Source: Chitinophaga filiformis
GTDB lineage: Bacteria; Bacteroidota; Bacteroidia; Chitinophagales; Chitinophagaceae
NCBI RefSeq assembly: GCF_021646545.1
Contig: NZ_JAKIRP010000010.1
Span: forward strand, 124,001 to 188,000
Length of the DNA: 64,000 nucleotides
Direction: 5' to 3'
The number at the start of each line of letters is the position of its first letter. The stretch's first letter is position 1. The notes below the pieces were generated by a model, which saw only the letters and a list, made by a program, of their open reading frames with translations, was not told the origin of the DNA and ran no database searches. Below are positions 52,293 to 61,499 of the stretch, piece by piece. A program made the translations under genes and the position numbers.

Positions 52293-52684
52293 TCCTCCTC
52301 CCTCAGGCGTTCATCAGTATAGGTGATCTTGGTACGGCCATGCGGCGCCGGTACACCATTTTCATCCACACTTACAAATACCATTTTATCTACCGTGAGG
52401 ATCGTTTTCTGCGTGATCTTATTCCTTACCTGGCAGGTCAGTGTTAAAGACGTTCTTCCGAAATGGATGGCCTTGATCCCCAACTCTACAATATCACCCT
52501 GTCTGGCAGAGTTGATAAAATTGATCTCTGACATATACTTGGTCACACACCTGTTTGTACCCAGCTGAATGATAGAATAAATAGCTGCCTCTTCATCTAT
52601 CCAACGCAGCAGGCTGCCGCCAAATAAAGTCCCATGTGCATTCAGATCTTCGGGTTTCACCCATTTACGTGTATAGAAATTCAT
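52289..52684 (-). CDS. Hotdog-fold acyl-CoA thioesterase
   Basis: From the ATG at 52684 the protein has 131 residues, the normal size for the YciA/BFIT single-hotdog family. Motifs: NAHGTLFGGSLLRWIDEEAAIYS (catalytic Asp/Glu helix), VTKYMSEINFINSARQGDIVELG. It hydrolyses acyl-CoA esters in the cytoplasm. A longer in-frame start at 52723 overlaps the -7 box and was rejected. It is transcribed alone from a good promoter at 52721-52751. Confidence 0.92.
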   Translation of the reverse strand: MNFYTRKWVKPEDLNAHGTLFGGSLLRWIDEEAAIYSIIQLGTNRCVTKYMSEINFINSARQGDIVELGIKAIHFGRTSLTLTCQVRNKITQKTILTVDKMVFVSVDENGVPAPHGRTKITYTDERLREED

Positions 52685-52720
52685 TGCTCGATTAATTTTA
52701 CCGTCCCCGGATACTGGGCG

Positions 52721-52751
52721 CAAAATTAAAACACAGGCGACAAATTTTCAA
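52721..52751 (-). promoter_or_regulatory. Promoter of the thioesterase gene
   Basis: Minus strand: -33 TTG at 52749-52751, 20-bp spacer, -7 TAATTTTG at 52721-52728. The box is 36 bases upstream of the start at 52684. Confidence 0.7.
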
Positions 52752-52962
52752 TCATTTTGCTGTCTGTTGTAGTGTTGGTGCTTGTTATATCCCGGAAAGA
52801 CGCTCCCTCAGGCAAGAGAAGCAGCAGGTATTTAAACTCATTCATACAGCCAAAAGAGCGCCCACTAAAGCGAACGCCCTTTTTTATGTTTGGATATGAT
52901 GGAATCTCTGTGTTGGATTATTTGACTTTCCGCTTAAAATGAGGAATAACTGTTTACGAATA

Positions 52963-53391
52963 CTACTCACGTGTAAAAACAGAAGTCTGACCGAACATGG
53001 GGTTGCCGACGTATCCCCTTATTTCTAATTTCTCGCCTTTAAGCTTCATTTCACTGCTGTACGTTTTACCACTTTTTGGGTCATACACCTCCCCACCAAT
53101 CCATTTGCCATCTTCATATACAAAATCATTTAGAATTACCGTATTCAGCAATGTCCGGCTGCGGAGCTTTGTGTCTTTGTTTTTGCTGTCCTTACGAAGT
53201 GTTTTTCCATCTGGCTCGAACTGATCTTTCATCCAGATCAGTTTACCATAATATTTGTTTCCTCTTTCATAAATTTCCACTTTACCATCCTTTTCCTCAT
53301 TGAACCATTTTCCAACAATAACTTTTCCGGTTTGTGCATTGGCCACCAGGCTAAAAAAAACGCTTACTGTTAATAACGATAATAATTTCAT
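52963..53391 (-). CDS. Secreted DUF2147 protein
   Basis: A 142-residue protein with a signal peptide (FFSLVANAQ). The DUF2147 pattern is clear: VGKWFNEEKDGKVEIYERGNKYYGKLIW, then GGEVYDPKSGKTYSSEMKLKG and LEIRGYVG. The family is lipocalin-like and of unknown function. Its promoter contains an FNR-box-like palindrome at the same distance from the -7 box as in the RND operon, so it is likely a regulon partner. Confidence 0.9.
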   Translation of the reverse strand: MKLLSLLTVSVFFSLVANAQTGKVIVGKWFNEEKDGKVEIYERGNKYYGKLIWMKDQFEPDGKTLRKDSKNKDTKLRSRTLLNTVILNDFVYEDGKWIGGEVYDPKSGKTYSSEMKLKGEKLEIRGYVGNPMFGQTSVFTRE

Positions 53392-53410
53392 GTTTTAAGT
53401 TTGTTAGTTA

Positions 53411-53458
53411 CAAAGTAAAGAAGGAGTACCCGGGCCTTTTTTAATATAAATTAAAAAA
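53411..53458 (-). promoter_or_regulatory. DUF2147 promoter with Crp/Fnr-like palindrome
   Basis: Minus-strand -7-like box TTACTTTG (53411-53418). The palindrome TTTTTTAAT-ATAA-ATTAAAAAA spans 53437-53458, core TTAAT-N4-ATTAA, centred at 53447.5, which is 36.5 bp from the box edge; if transcription starts about 5 bases after the box this is near -41.5, the class II Crp/Fnr activator position. Confidence 0.65.
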
Positions 53459-53497
53459 TGTGGGAAGCTCCAGCCGGGTAAGTTGTTCATAAACCGG

Positions 53498-54268
53498 CTA
53501 AGGGAAACGGTAGATTAAACGAAGATTCACCATAGGAATCACCCGCCAGTTAACAAGGTCTTCCAGATATGTAGTTACGACAGGCGAGACAGCATCCGAC
53601 AAATCTTGTGTAAATTGACTTGAATGGTTCGAATCTATCCGGGCTGTTGTTTGTATCGTGGCAGAAGCGCCAATCGCTGTTACAACGAAAACCGATTTAC
53701 GCTTGTTTAAAGCAAACTGGTACCCACCCGATACTGATATCTGATGCGCATGAGCAATAGAAGTGATCAGGTAATTGCTGTAAAGATTATTAAACAAAGT
53801 ATTCCTTGCAGCCATATCGGATAAAATTTCTTTGAGCGCCTGACCATCATACACCAACGCATCAATCAGCTCTTTTGAAGACTCTTTGTCAATGACGTAA
53901 TTTAGCTTACTATAGGCAATGTCAACATTGAAATACCTGCTAAAATGCCACCGGATGCCCGCACCATAACCAATTCTACCAGTGAGATGCTGCTTGAGGT
54001 ATTCTTTTGCCGTTTCATTTTCAGTGACAGAAACTTCTACCAGGGGCCTGATGTACTCCCTTGGCGGAAGCCCCAATTGTGCATAAGCTTCAAATACCGG
54101 ACCCTTTGTGAAAATCCAACCAAACTGCAACATGTGCTGCAGCGGAAAAGAAGTTCCGGCATTGATGGTAAAATCAGATGACCTATGTTCCTGACCGGAA
54201 GCTTCGAATGGCAGCAGGTAAACTGCCCCAACCAATAAGGATAACTTACAGGCATGATTTAAATTCAT
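53498..54268 (-). CDS. Outer-membrane beta-barrel protein
   Basis: A 256-residue protein with a signal peptide (LPFEASG) and alternating beta strands: FTINAGTSFPL, GWIFTKGPVFEAYAQLG, GRIGYGAGIRWHFSRYFNVDIAYSKLNYV, ending in a strand LRLIYRFP with the C-terminal aromatic typical of outer-membrane proteins. About 80 residues in the middle are helical. No specific family is recognised. It follows the RND operon's TolC gene by 103 bp and may be co-transcribed. Confidence 0.65.
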   Translation of the reverse strand: MNLNHACKLSLLVGAVYLLPFEASGQEHRSSDFTINAGTSFPLQHMLQFGWIFTKGPVFEAYAQLGLPPREYIRPLVEVSVTENETAKEYLKQHLTGRIGYGAGIRWHFSRYFNVDIAYSKLNYVIDKESSKELIDALVYDGQALKEILSDMAARNTLFNNLYSNYLITSIAHAHQISVSGGYQFALNKRKSVFVVTAIGASATIQTTARIDSNHSSQFTQDLSDAVSPVVTTYLEDLVNWRVIPMVNLRLIYRFP

Positions 54269-54371
54269 GTGTAATGAAATTTGTGTATTCGGTTAATGAA
54301 ATAGGTCGCCCTGTCAATATCCATATTGCAGATATGAGAACCGGTACTTTTGCAGTAACAAGGGCCTGATC

Positions 54372-55718
54372 TTATTGTCCTGTCAGTATTTTTAAGTCGG
54401 AAACCGCTATCAGATAAGACAACTGAGCCGCATACATGTCGGCCTCAGATTTTGCCAATGAAGATTTTGCGTTGAGCAGATCAGTTTTCACATTAAGACC
54501 AGCAGCCTGCTTATCCTCCTGCAGTTTAAACGCTTCCTTCTGATAAAAAAGCGCTTTTTGCGCAACAGCGATCAATGCCTGCGATTGGCTAATCTTCCGG
54601 TAAGCTTTAGCGATATCATTGTCCACCTGCTGTTGTGTATACTGGATATTTTCCTCCGCCTGCTTTAGCTGGAACTGTCTTTGCTTTAATACTTGTTTAT
54701 TAGAAAAGACGTCTTGTACATTCCATTTGAGGTTCACCCCTAAAAATGGGATATGAGAAGGTAATATTGCATTTCCATACTGATAGGAATAGCCGCCAAC
54801 AAGGCCAAAATCGGGGATATTACTTTGTCTGGCTGCTTTGATGCCCAATAAGGCTTTAGATTTACTCAGCTTAGCTATCTGCATATCTGCGTTTGAGTCA
54901 GACGCCGCACTTTTATAACCTTCCAATTGGTCTATTGGCTGGACCTCCGGCTCAATTACTTCCAGTTTTAAAGATTGCGCATTAATACCTGTCAGGTTTA
55001 TTAAGTCTCCCATATAATCCTGTAGCTGAATATTCAATTTGAGGATATTTTGCTCTTCATTGGCAACAGCAGCCTGCAGGCCCGCTTTATCTGCATTGGT
55101 CGTTTTACCTGCCAGTTGTGCATTCTCCAGATCCGTTAGTCTTGAACTGGCTAAAGCCAGCTTTGCTTCCGCTTCCTCCAGCTGCTTTTGTGTTATTAAA
55201 GTTCCGTAGTAAAGCTTATCTATTGCCTGTTTTATTTGCAGGGATATTTTAAATCGCTCTTTTTCTGTCACCGCCATATCAGTCTTATCTATTTCCAGTC
55301 CGGTTTTTATCTTAGCCTGCTGGGTAATAGGCTGGTATGCCAACATTCCAATGGTAAAGTTATTATGCTGGCCTACTTCAAAAGTCTTGTCAGTATTAGG
55401 AAGTAGTGCGGTATTAGTCGGACTGAGCTGCAACTCACCAATGGTACCAGCAGGTATGGTTATTTCTCCCAGGTTAAAATTGTATAAGTAATTGCCGTTC
55501 ACCGTTGCTGAAGGATACTTCCTGATTTCATCTTCTTTGATCTTCGCCTGCTTTTCTTTTATTTGCCATTCCTTGATGGCAAGTGTATGGTTGTTCCTTA
55601 AAGCAGTGGCTTTTAACTGCTCCAGGGAGTACGACTGGCTATCCTGCGCTTTCAGCAAGCTGCAGCAGCAGAGGAAAGCCATGAATAAAAGGGCAAGATG
55701 TTTTATATATTGCTTCAT
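54372..55718 (-). CDS. TolC-family outer-membrane channel (RND operon)
   Basis: A 448-residue outer-membrane efflux protein with signal peptide (FLCCCSLLKAQ), two coiled-coil OEP repeats, and the family ending AGLNVKTDLLNAKSSLAKSEADMYAAQLSYLIAVSDL. It starts 13 bases after the RND pump stop. It is the exit duct of the tripartite pump coded by the four-gene operon. Confidence 0.92.
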   Translation of the reverse strand: MKQYIKHLALLFMAFLCCCSLLKAQDSQSYSLEQLKATALRNNHTLAIKEWQIKEKQAKIKEDEIRKYPSATVNGNYLYNFNLGEITIPAGTIGELQLSPTNTALLPNTDKTFEVGQHNNFTIGMLAYQPITQQAKIKTGLEIDKTDMAVTEKERFKISLQIKQAIDKLYYGTLITQKQLEEAEAKLALASSRLTDLENAQLAGKTTNADKAGLQAAVANEEQNILKLNIQLQDYMGDLINLTGINAQSLKLEVIEPEVQPIDQLEGYKSAASDSNADMQIAKLSKSKALLGIKAARQSNIPDFGLVGGYSYQYGNAILPSHIPFLGVNLKWNVQDVFSNKQVLKQRQFQLKQAEENIQYTQQQVDNDIAKAYRKISQSQALIAVAQKALFYQKEAFKLQEDKQAAGLNVKTDLLNAKSSLAKSEADMYAAQLSYLIAVSDLKILTGQ

Positions 55719-55731
55719 TTCGCTGTTGACT

Positions 55732-58700
55732 TTATTGTTCTACATTAACAGGTTTTGACTTTATTCGGGATATATACATTACCGGAACAGAAAGCAATGC
55801 CATGATCATACTCCATACCACACCAAATGCCAGCACGCTTGCAAGTGGCGCCCACATGGGAGATCCGGATATAATCATTGGCAACACCCCAATAGCCGCC
55901 GCCATTGCTGTAAGGAAGATGGGCCTCAGACGCCTTTTACCCGATTCAATTGCCGCTGCTCTGATATCAAGCCCATGTTTCATCAGTTCATGCGTATGAT
56001 CCACCAGGATGATGGCATTACGGACAACAATACCCGACAGTGCAATCAAACCAACAAAGGCAGTAAAGCTGAAAAAGTTACCTGTAACATACAATCCCAT
56101 GATAGCGCCAAACAGGCTTAATGGTATTGTAAGCATCACAATCAGCACCTCTTTGATATTCCTGAACTGGAACAGCAGAATGAAGAATATCAACACAAGG
56201 CTCACCAATAGTGCAGCTATTAACTGCCCCAGTACTTCTTTCTTATTAAACTCCTCCCCTCCATATTCGATGCGGTATCCATTTGGAAGCGCCAGTTTAT
56301 TTATCGCCGGCTGTATGGCGGCCAGCAACTCGGAGGGCAGTACACCCGGTGCTGTTTCGCTCTGAATAGTAAGCGTCCGTACACCATTACGGTGCATAAT
56401 CCTGCCGGTTTGCCATTGAGGGCTCAAGTCAGCGATCTGCCTTAAAGGCACTGCCGCACCTGTTATCGGAGATTTCAAATAGAGATTCTCCAGATCGTTG
56501 GTTGATTGCCTGCTCTTTTCATCCAGACGTAGCAATATGTTTATCGGATCATTGCCTTCATACATGGTAGAAACAGCTGCGCCACTGAAGCCGGTATACA
56601 CTGACTGAGAGATGCTGGTGGTTGTATAACCTAACCGGCTGGCCTCTTCTTTCAATCTTATGCCGATACCGTAATAATCCTCCGCAAAATCGCTTCTCAC
56701 AAAACGGGCTCCCTTTGTATTCCTGACTATGTTGGTTACATCGGCCCCAATGGCCTTTAAATGATTGATATCCTCGCCAGTGATCCTTACTTCCACAGGC
56801 GCCTTTAAAGCCGATCCCTGCTGCATCAGCTTGACATAAGTGGTACCTTCAGGTACCAGTTCGCCTACTTTGCTGCTTAACTCCCGGGAGAGTTCCTCCG
56901 TGGTTTCTTCCGTAGTGGTATTAATCAGTATCTGCGCATAATTAGATGTGGGAAACTCTGGTGAGAAGTTATAATAAAACCTGGGCGAAGCAGTTCCTGT
57001 AAATGTTGCATATGACACTACACGCTTATCATTCTTCAACAATGCCTCTACCCGCAGGATAGCTTCATTGGTCGTTTCCAGCTTCGTTCCGGTCGGCATC
57101 CACAGTTCTACCACAAACTGGCTTCTTTCTGCTGCCGGGAAAAATTGTTGCCTTACACCCTTTGAAAACAGCAAGCCAGCAAAAATAATCGGCACAAGAC
57201 TGCTGACAATTGTAAGCCGGGGATGTAGTACGCACCAATCCAGCAACGCATTATATCCATCCTGCATCAGATCCAGCACTGATCTTTTTTTCTTCTTTGC
57301 AGGAACATTATCAGTTTCCCCTGTGGTGGCTGGGTGCTGGTGAAGACCTTTCTTAATAAAAGTGTAACAAAGCAATGGCGTCAGCACCATGGCAACGAAA
57401 AATGAAGAAGCGAGGGCCACCGCGACTGTTATGGGCAGGGCGAAAATGAATTCTCCTACAGTACCCCTTAGCAGGATCATTGGCATAAAGGACGCAATAA
57501 TGGTAACTGTTGCTGTCAGTACAGGTATTACCAGATCATTGGCACTACGCCAGGCGGCCGTCCACCTGTCCACACCTTCGTCCAGCAATTCCACATAGTT
57601 GTCTGCAATGACAATAGCATCATCCACCACCATTCCCAATACCAGTATTAACGCGGCCAGGGATACCTGGTGTAACTCAATACCCAATGCATGCATGACG
57701 GCAAATGTTACTGCCACCGTCATGGGAATGGCCATAGCTGCCACCATTGCTATGCGCAGCGGTAGTAATAAAACAACCACAACGATCACAGAAAGGATGG
57801 CCAGGAAGAACTCATGGATAAAATGTGAAATATTTTCATCTACTACGTGTGGCTGGTTAACAATAGTGGTGATCTTAACAGAGGAAGGAATAACCTTTCT
57901 GGCATCTTCAATCTTTTTATTCACATCTTCTCCGAACTTTACAATATTGTTGCCCTCCTGCATCTGAATGGAAAGCATCATCGCCTTATTACCATTTACG
58001 GTAATAATACTCTGCGGCTCCGCATAATCTCTTTTCAGGCTGGCAACATCACCCAGCTTAACTACTGCACCCGACTGGGAAGTACCGACAATCTGGCTGG
58101 CCAGGTCAGTTTCGGTATTATAATAACCATTGGTATACAGCGGCGCCTTGCTGCTGCTGGTTTTCACCTCTCCTGTTGCATTAATGCTATTCTGAGATTG
58201 CAATAACTTTACCACCTGGTCTGTACTTACCCCGTATTGGGAGAGCTTTTCCGAAGTAGACGATACTACAATCTCTTCCTGCTGTTCACCTATTCGTTTT
58301 ATCTTTGAGGCGGCAGGAATAGTTCGCAGATAGTCCTCCAGGCGTTGAGCATACCGCTTTAATTCTTCATAGCTGGCGCTGTTGCTTTCCAACCCGATCA
58401 CCATGGCTTCCGTATCGCCAAAATCTGAATTCACAATGGGCCCTCTTACTCCTTCCGGCAGGTCAATCTGTCTTGAGACGAGCAGTTGATGACGAAGTTT
58501 GCTCCAGAATATATCAGGTTGCTTCACATTCTCTGTAAGTTCCACGTTTACTACAACCACTCCGTCTTTTGTAGTAGAATAGGTTTTAGATTTATCGACC
58601 TCCTCATACTGAAAGAGGTACTGTTCGAGCTTCCTGCTAACCTGGTCTTCCACCTGCACAGAGTTGGCCCCCGGAAAGTATGCAATAACCAATCCCTGCC

Positions 58701-58827
58701 GTATGGTAATCTTAGGATCCTCCCTGCGTGGCATATTGAACAGGGAATTGACACCTATTGCAAAAAGCAATAACAATACAGACAAGGTTACATGCTTATA
58801 CTTTAGTGATGATTTTATAATGTTCAT
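55732..58827 (-). CDS. RND efflux transporter permease
   Basis: A 1031-residue inner-membrane pump of the AcrB/MdtB type (HAE-1/HME-like). It has twelve transmembrane segments and two large periplasmic loops. The proton-relay aspartates occur in TM4 (GMVVDDAIVIADN, about 400-412), and the second half repeats the layout (LSGIVVRNAIILVDHTHELM). It begins 9 bases after the adaptor gene. Exported compounds are unknown; the sequence does not show the Met cluster of copper pumps clearly. Confidence 0.93.
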   Translation of the reverse strand: MNIIKSSLKYKHVTLSVLLLLFAIGVNSLFNMPRREDPKITIRQGLVIAYFPGANSVQVEDQVSRKLEQYLFQYEEVDKSKTYSTTKDGVVVVNVELTENVKQPDIFWSKLRHQLLVSRQIDLPEGVRGPIVNSDFGDTEAMVIGLESNSASYEELKRYAQRLEDYLRTIPAASKIKRIGEQQEEIVVSSTSEKLSQYGVSTDQVVKLLQSQNSINATGEVKTSSSKAPLYTNGYYNTETDLASQIVGTSQSGAVVKLGDVASLKRDYAEPQSIITVNGNKAMMLSIQMQEGNNIVKFGEDVNKKIEDARKVIPSSVKITTIVNQPHVVDENISHFIHEFFLAILSVIVVVVLLLPLRIAMVAAMAIPMTVAVTFAVMHALGIELHQVSLAALILVLGMVVDDAIVIADNYVELLDEGVDRWTAAWRSANDLVIPVLTATVTIIASFMPMILLRGTVGEFIFALPITVAVALASSFFVAMVLTPLLCYTFIKKGLHQHPATTGETDNVPAKKKKRSVLDLMQDGYNALLDWCVLHPRLTIVSSLVPIIFAGLLFSKGVRQQFFPAAERSQFVVELWMPTGTKLETTNEAILRVEALLKNDKRVVSYATFTGTASPRFYYNFSPEFPTSNYAQILINTTTEETTEELSRELSSKVGELVPEGTTYVKLMQQGSALKAPVEVRITGEDINHLKAIGADVTNIVRNTKGARFVRSDFAEDYYGIGIRLKEEASRLGYTTTSISQSVYTGFSGAAVSTMYEGNDPINILLRLDEKSRQSTNDLENLYLKSPITGAAVPLRQIADLSPQWQTGRIMHRNGVRTLTIQSETAPGVLPSELLAAIQPAINKLALPNGYRIEYGGEEFNKKEVLGQLIAALLVSLVLIFFILLFQFRNIKEVLIVMLTIPLSLFGAIMGLYVTGNFFSFTAFVGLIALSGIVVRNAIILVDHTHELMKHGLDIRAAAIESGKRRLRPIFLTAMAAAIGVLPMIISGSPMWAPLASVLAFGVVWSMIMALLSVPVMYISRIKSKPVNVEQ

Positions 58828-58836
58828 TTGCAGTAA

Positions 58837-59874
58837 TTATTTAGTAATAGTGATCAGGGAACCATCAGACAATCTTTTCTGACCGCCGGTAACTACGACC
58901 TCGTTCTCAGAAAGCCCTGATACAATCTCGATCTTGTTGTTCACCATACTTCCCAGACTTACTCTGCGCTGGAATACTTTATTCTGTGCTTTGTCCACCA
59001 CAAAGACAAAGCTCTGATTGGCCAGGTCCTGCTGAATGCATTCGGCAGGCAACAGGATCACCTGTTTATTACTATTAGTAGCAATGCGCGCTTCCGCAAT
59101 CATTCCCGGACGAATTATCAATCCCGGATTCTCTATCCCGATCTTTATTGTAAAAGCCCTGGATGTGGCGTCGGCAGCAGAACCGACCTCCATCACTTTA
59201 CCGGCAAACGTTCTGCCGAGAGATGAAATACTAATGTTTGCAGTCTGACCTATTCTGATTTCATGCAGCTCACCCTCCGGAACATAGGCCAGTACTTTTA
59301 CCGTTTTGATATCAGATACAATAAACAATGGTAAGCCAACGCTTACGATCTCTCCTACTTCTGCCTGTCTTTTTAACAATACACCGCTAACCGGCGAATA
59401 CAAGCGGGTGTCGGACAGGTTTTTCTGCTGTAACTGCTGCTGAAGCTTCGCCTGCTGGAGGTTGAATCCTATTTTAGAAAAGTCACTTTCGCTGAGGCTT
59501 CCCCGGTCATGTAGTATTTTCAGGCGGTTAAATTCATCGTTCGCTGTACTTACCTGAACGTCTGCCAGCCCCTTAGCAATGGAATAACTGGTTGGATCGA
59601 GGCTGGCAATCAATTGCCCCTTGGATATATTATCCCCTTCGTTGTTAGAGATATAATTGATCTTGCCACCAACCATAAAGCCCAACTTTACGGTAGTATT
59701 GCCTTCTATATTTCCACTCACTGAAACTTCACCGGAGATGGTTGTGGGGTGTACTTCCTCAACTTTGACGGCTAAAGGTGAAGAAGTATCTGCGGACGTA
59801 TGTGTTTCTTTATTCTTGCAAGCTGAGAAAAGCAAGATGGCAATCAGTGTAAAATAAAATAGAGATCGTCTCAT
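58837..59874 (-). CDS. RND periplasmic adaptor lipoprotein
   Basis: A 345-residue membrane-fusion protein, lipid-anchored (ILLFSAC, Cys about 19). Domain order: lipoyl half (VKLGFMVGGKINYISNNEGDNISKGQLIASLD), short coiled coil (100-140), second lipoyl half (LYSPVSGVLLKRQAEVGEIVSVG), beta-barrel and membrane-proximal domains. It lies between the FNR-like gene and the pump in one operon. Confidence 0.92.
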   Translation of the reverse strand: MRRSLFYFTLIAILLFSACKNKETHTSADTSSPLAVKVEEVHPTTISGEVSVSGNIEGNTTVKLGFMVGGKINYISNNEGDNISKGQLIASLDPTSYSIAKGLADVQVSTANDEFNRLKILHDRGSLSESDFSKIGFNLQQAKLQQQLQQKNLSDTRLYSPVSGVLLKRQAEVGEIVSVGLPLFIVSDIKTVKVLAYVPEGELHEIRIGQTANISISSLGRTFAGKVMEVGSAADATSRAFTIKIGIENPGLIIRPGMIAEARIATNSNKQVILLPAECIQQDLANQSFVFVVDKAQNKVFQRRVSLGSMVNNKIEIVSGLSENEVVVTGGQKRLSDGSLITITK

Positions 59875-59888
59875 CTTTTTATGTTTTA

Positions 59889-60275
59889 TTATTCTGTGAA
59901 ATATTGTTCTTGTATCGCTACATTTTCTATACCCAGAAAAAGCAGTACCTCTTTGACGTTTGCAGTAAATAACTCGTTACCGGATATAATGAAACTCATT
60001 TGCCGCATGGTGTTTGCATTCAATACTGCTTCAATCTCACTCTGCTGGATAGCCCATTGTCCGGTTGGCCTTTTTGAATAGTAGTATACCAATAACCGCG
60101 TTGGAAAATGCTTTTGGAGAATCTCCAATTCTTTTTGGAACTCGTATGGGTTATCGGCAGAACAATAAAGCAGCGACACATGTGTGTGGCCAGGTTTGGC
60201 AAGCCTGTCTTTTAAAGCAGGATAGATGGAGGCAATGCCTAAATCATCTGCAAAAAATACATAATGAATACCCAT
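59889..60275 (-). CDS. Stand-alone ferredoxin-reductase-like NAD-binding domain
   Basis: A 128-residue protein resembling only the C-terminal NAD(P)-binding half of ferredoxin-NADP reductases: a Rossmann-like strand-helix (YVFFADDLGIASIYPALKDRL), HTHVSLLYCSADNPYEFQKELEIL, and the ending SFIISGNELFTANVKEVLLFLGIENVAIQEQYF that mirrors the usual YICGP...VKEVL...ENIH.E.F close. The FAD-binding half is missing, so it probably does not act as a reductase by itself. It is the first gene of the RND operon, with the FNR-box-like promoter upstream. A redox-linked sensor or partner role is a guess. Confidence 0.65.
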   Translation of the reverse strand: MGIHYVFFADDLGIASIYPALKDRLAKPGHTHVSLLYCSADNPYEFQKELEILQKHFPTRLLVYYYSKRPTGQWAIQQSEIEAVLNANTMRQMSFIISGNELFTANVKEVLLFLGIENVAIQEQYFTE

Positions 60276-60313
60276 TCCTCATATAGCTTTTGTATTGATT
60301 AATAATTACAATG

Positions 60314-60359
60314 CAAAGCAAAGAAAGAAGTGCGGGACCACTTTTAATCTATATTAAAA
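60314..60359 (-). promoter_or_regulatory. RND-operon promoter with Crp/Fnr-like palindrome
   Basis: Minus-strand -7-like box TTGCTTTG (60314-60321) and palindrome TTTTAAT-CTAT-ATTAAAA (60342-60359), centre 60350.5, again 36.5 bp from the box edge as at 53411-53458. The 130-bp gap between the operon and the Crp/Fnr gene holds only this promoter. Confidence 0.65.
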
Positions 60360-60404
60360 AATGAACACTCAAAACCGGGTTTTGTTTCGTTGGGGGCAGG
60401 TAAA

Positions 60405-60965
60405 CTAATATTTAGCTCTTATAACGCTTAGCGTTTGTTGGGTAATACCGAGGTAAGAGGCGATATGTCCGAGTGGGGCTCTTGACAGTATATTTGAATA
60501 ATTATCCATCATAAACTTATAACGTTGCTCCGCCGTCTGGAACTGCAACGAATATAATTTGTCGGAGAACAGTTTCAGGAATTCAATGGCTACCATAAGG
60601 CCCAGCTGCTTAAATGCTCCTATTTCTTCGAGCAATGCATTAAAGTCCCTGAATAGGATTACTCTTAATGTTGTATGCTCCAGTACTTCTCTGCCATATG
60701 GGTCTACCCGGTTAAAATAAACATTATCCAGGGACAGACTAAACTTGTTCTCATCGAAGAAAAAATGCGTAATGTCTTTTCCGTTCTTATTATAAAACGT
60801 CCGGATCAGGCCCTTCTCTACAAAGAAGACTTTTTGGGAATTATTGTCGGGATGCATTAAAATGGTTCCCTTAGGATATGTCTCCGTTTTAAAGGCAGCA
60901 TCAATGATAGCACTTTCCTCTTCGCTAAGTTTCACTTTAGTGTTGATATACTGGATCAGTTCCAT
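60405..60965 (-). CDS. Crp/Fnr-family transcriptional regulator
   Basis: A 186-residue regulator. Residues 10-125 are a cyclic-nucleotide-binding-type beta-roll (YPKGTILMHPDNNSQKVFFVEKGLIRTFY) without the Arg-Ser pair needed for cAMP contact; there is no Fe-S cysteine cluster. The C-terminal helix-turn-helix is short: IASYLGITQQTLSVIRAKY. It stands directly upstream of the RND operon in the same orientation, and FNR-box-like sites occur in that operon's promoter and at the DUF2147 promoter. A minus-strand TATCTTTA at 60983-60990 may be its -7 box. Confidence 0.88.
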   Translation of the reverse strand: MELIQYINTKVKLSEEESAIIDAAFKTETYPKGTILMHPDNNSQKVFFVEKGLIRTFYNKNGKDITHFFFDENKFSLSLDNVYFNRVDPYGREVLEHTTLRVILFRDFNALLEEIGAFKQLGLMVAIEFLKLFSDKLYSLQFQTAEQRYKFMMDNYSNILSRAPLGHIASYLGITQQTLSVIRAKY

Positions 60966-61123
60966 ATTTCACGCTATTGCACTAAAGATAACAGAAAAAA
61001 CGCATCAATACATGTAATCCTTTTCCTTGGAACTAGCTGCCGGCATATACAATCTCCAAATGAAAAGCCAACAGACCATCTATGCCTGTAGATCAGCTTT
61101 AAAAAGTCTATGCTAAATTTTAA

Positions 61124-61473
61124 CGCCTTAACATATCGCTCATATTTGACTACTTCCCATTCCTTATCGGTATTATCCTTGTCGTGAGCGCCGCAGGTAA
61201 TACCGATGCCAAATACCGGGCGGGGTTGAACGAATATGACATTAATATCAAGCTGGATGATTTCGACAGGCAGAACATGGAAGATGTAGAAAACGTAACT
61301 TCCTTAAATACGGCAGACAACAGATAAAACTGTCACAGTTTGCATTTTTTGTGCCGATGGTGTATCACTTAGTGGATAAAGTGAAAGAAAAATTAGCACA
61401 GGGAAGGAGAACAGATGAAAAGACACTAACAGGAGTGCTACAGGCATACCCCCATATTATAACATCATTATAA
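61124..61473 (+). pseudogene. Frameshifted remnant of an unknown gene
   Basis: Frame one, from 61124 with no start codon, reads FDYFPFLIGIILVVSAAGN ... KLDDFDRQNMEDVENV and stops at 61327. The next frame, entered near 61297, continues NFLKYGRQQIKLSQFAFF ... VDKVKEKLAQGRRTDEKTL and stops at 61473. Both pieces have coding-like composition and join at one point, so this looks like the 3' part of a decayed gene. Family not recognised. The rest of the gap 60966-61971 has terminators, short repeats and the tRNA. Confidence 0.5.
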
Positions 61474-61499
61474 CATGGATTATTGATTGGTGCGAACAC

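Noticed and set aside
52757-52942. Open frame of 61 codons on the plus strand upstream of the thioesterase
   Set aside because: No promoter, no homologous pattern, and it spans a hairpin-like stretch.
54345-54352. A perfect TACTTTTG -7 box on the plus strand
   Set aside because: It faces into the antisense strand of the RND operon with no gene to serve; chance match or an untested antisense RNA.
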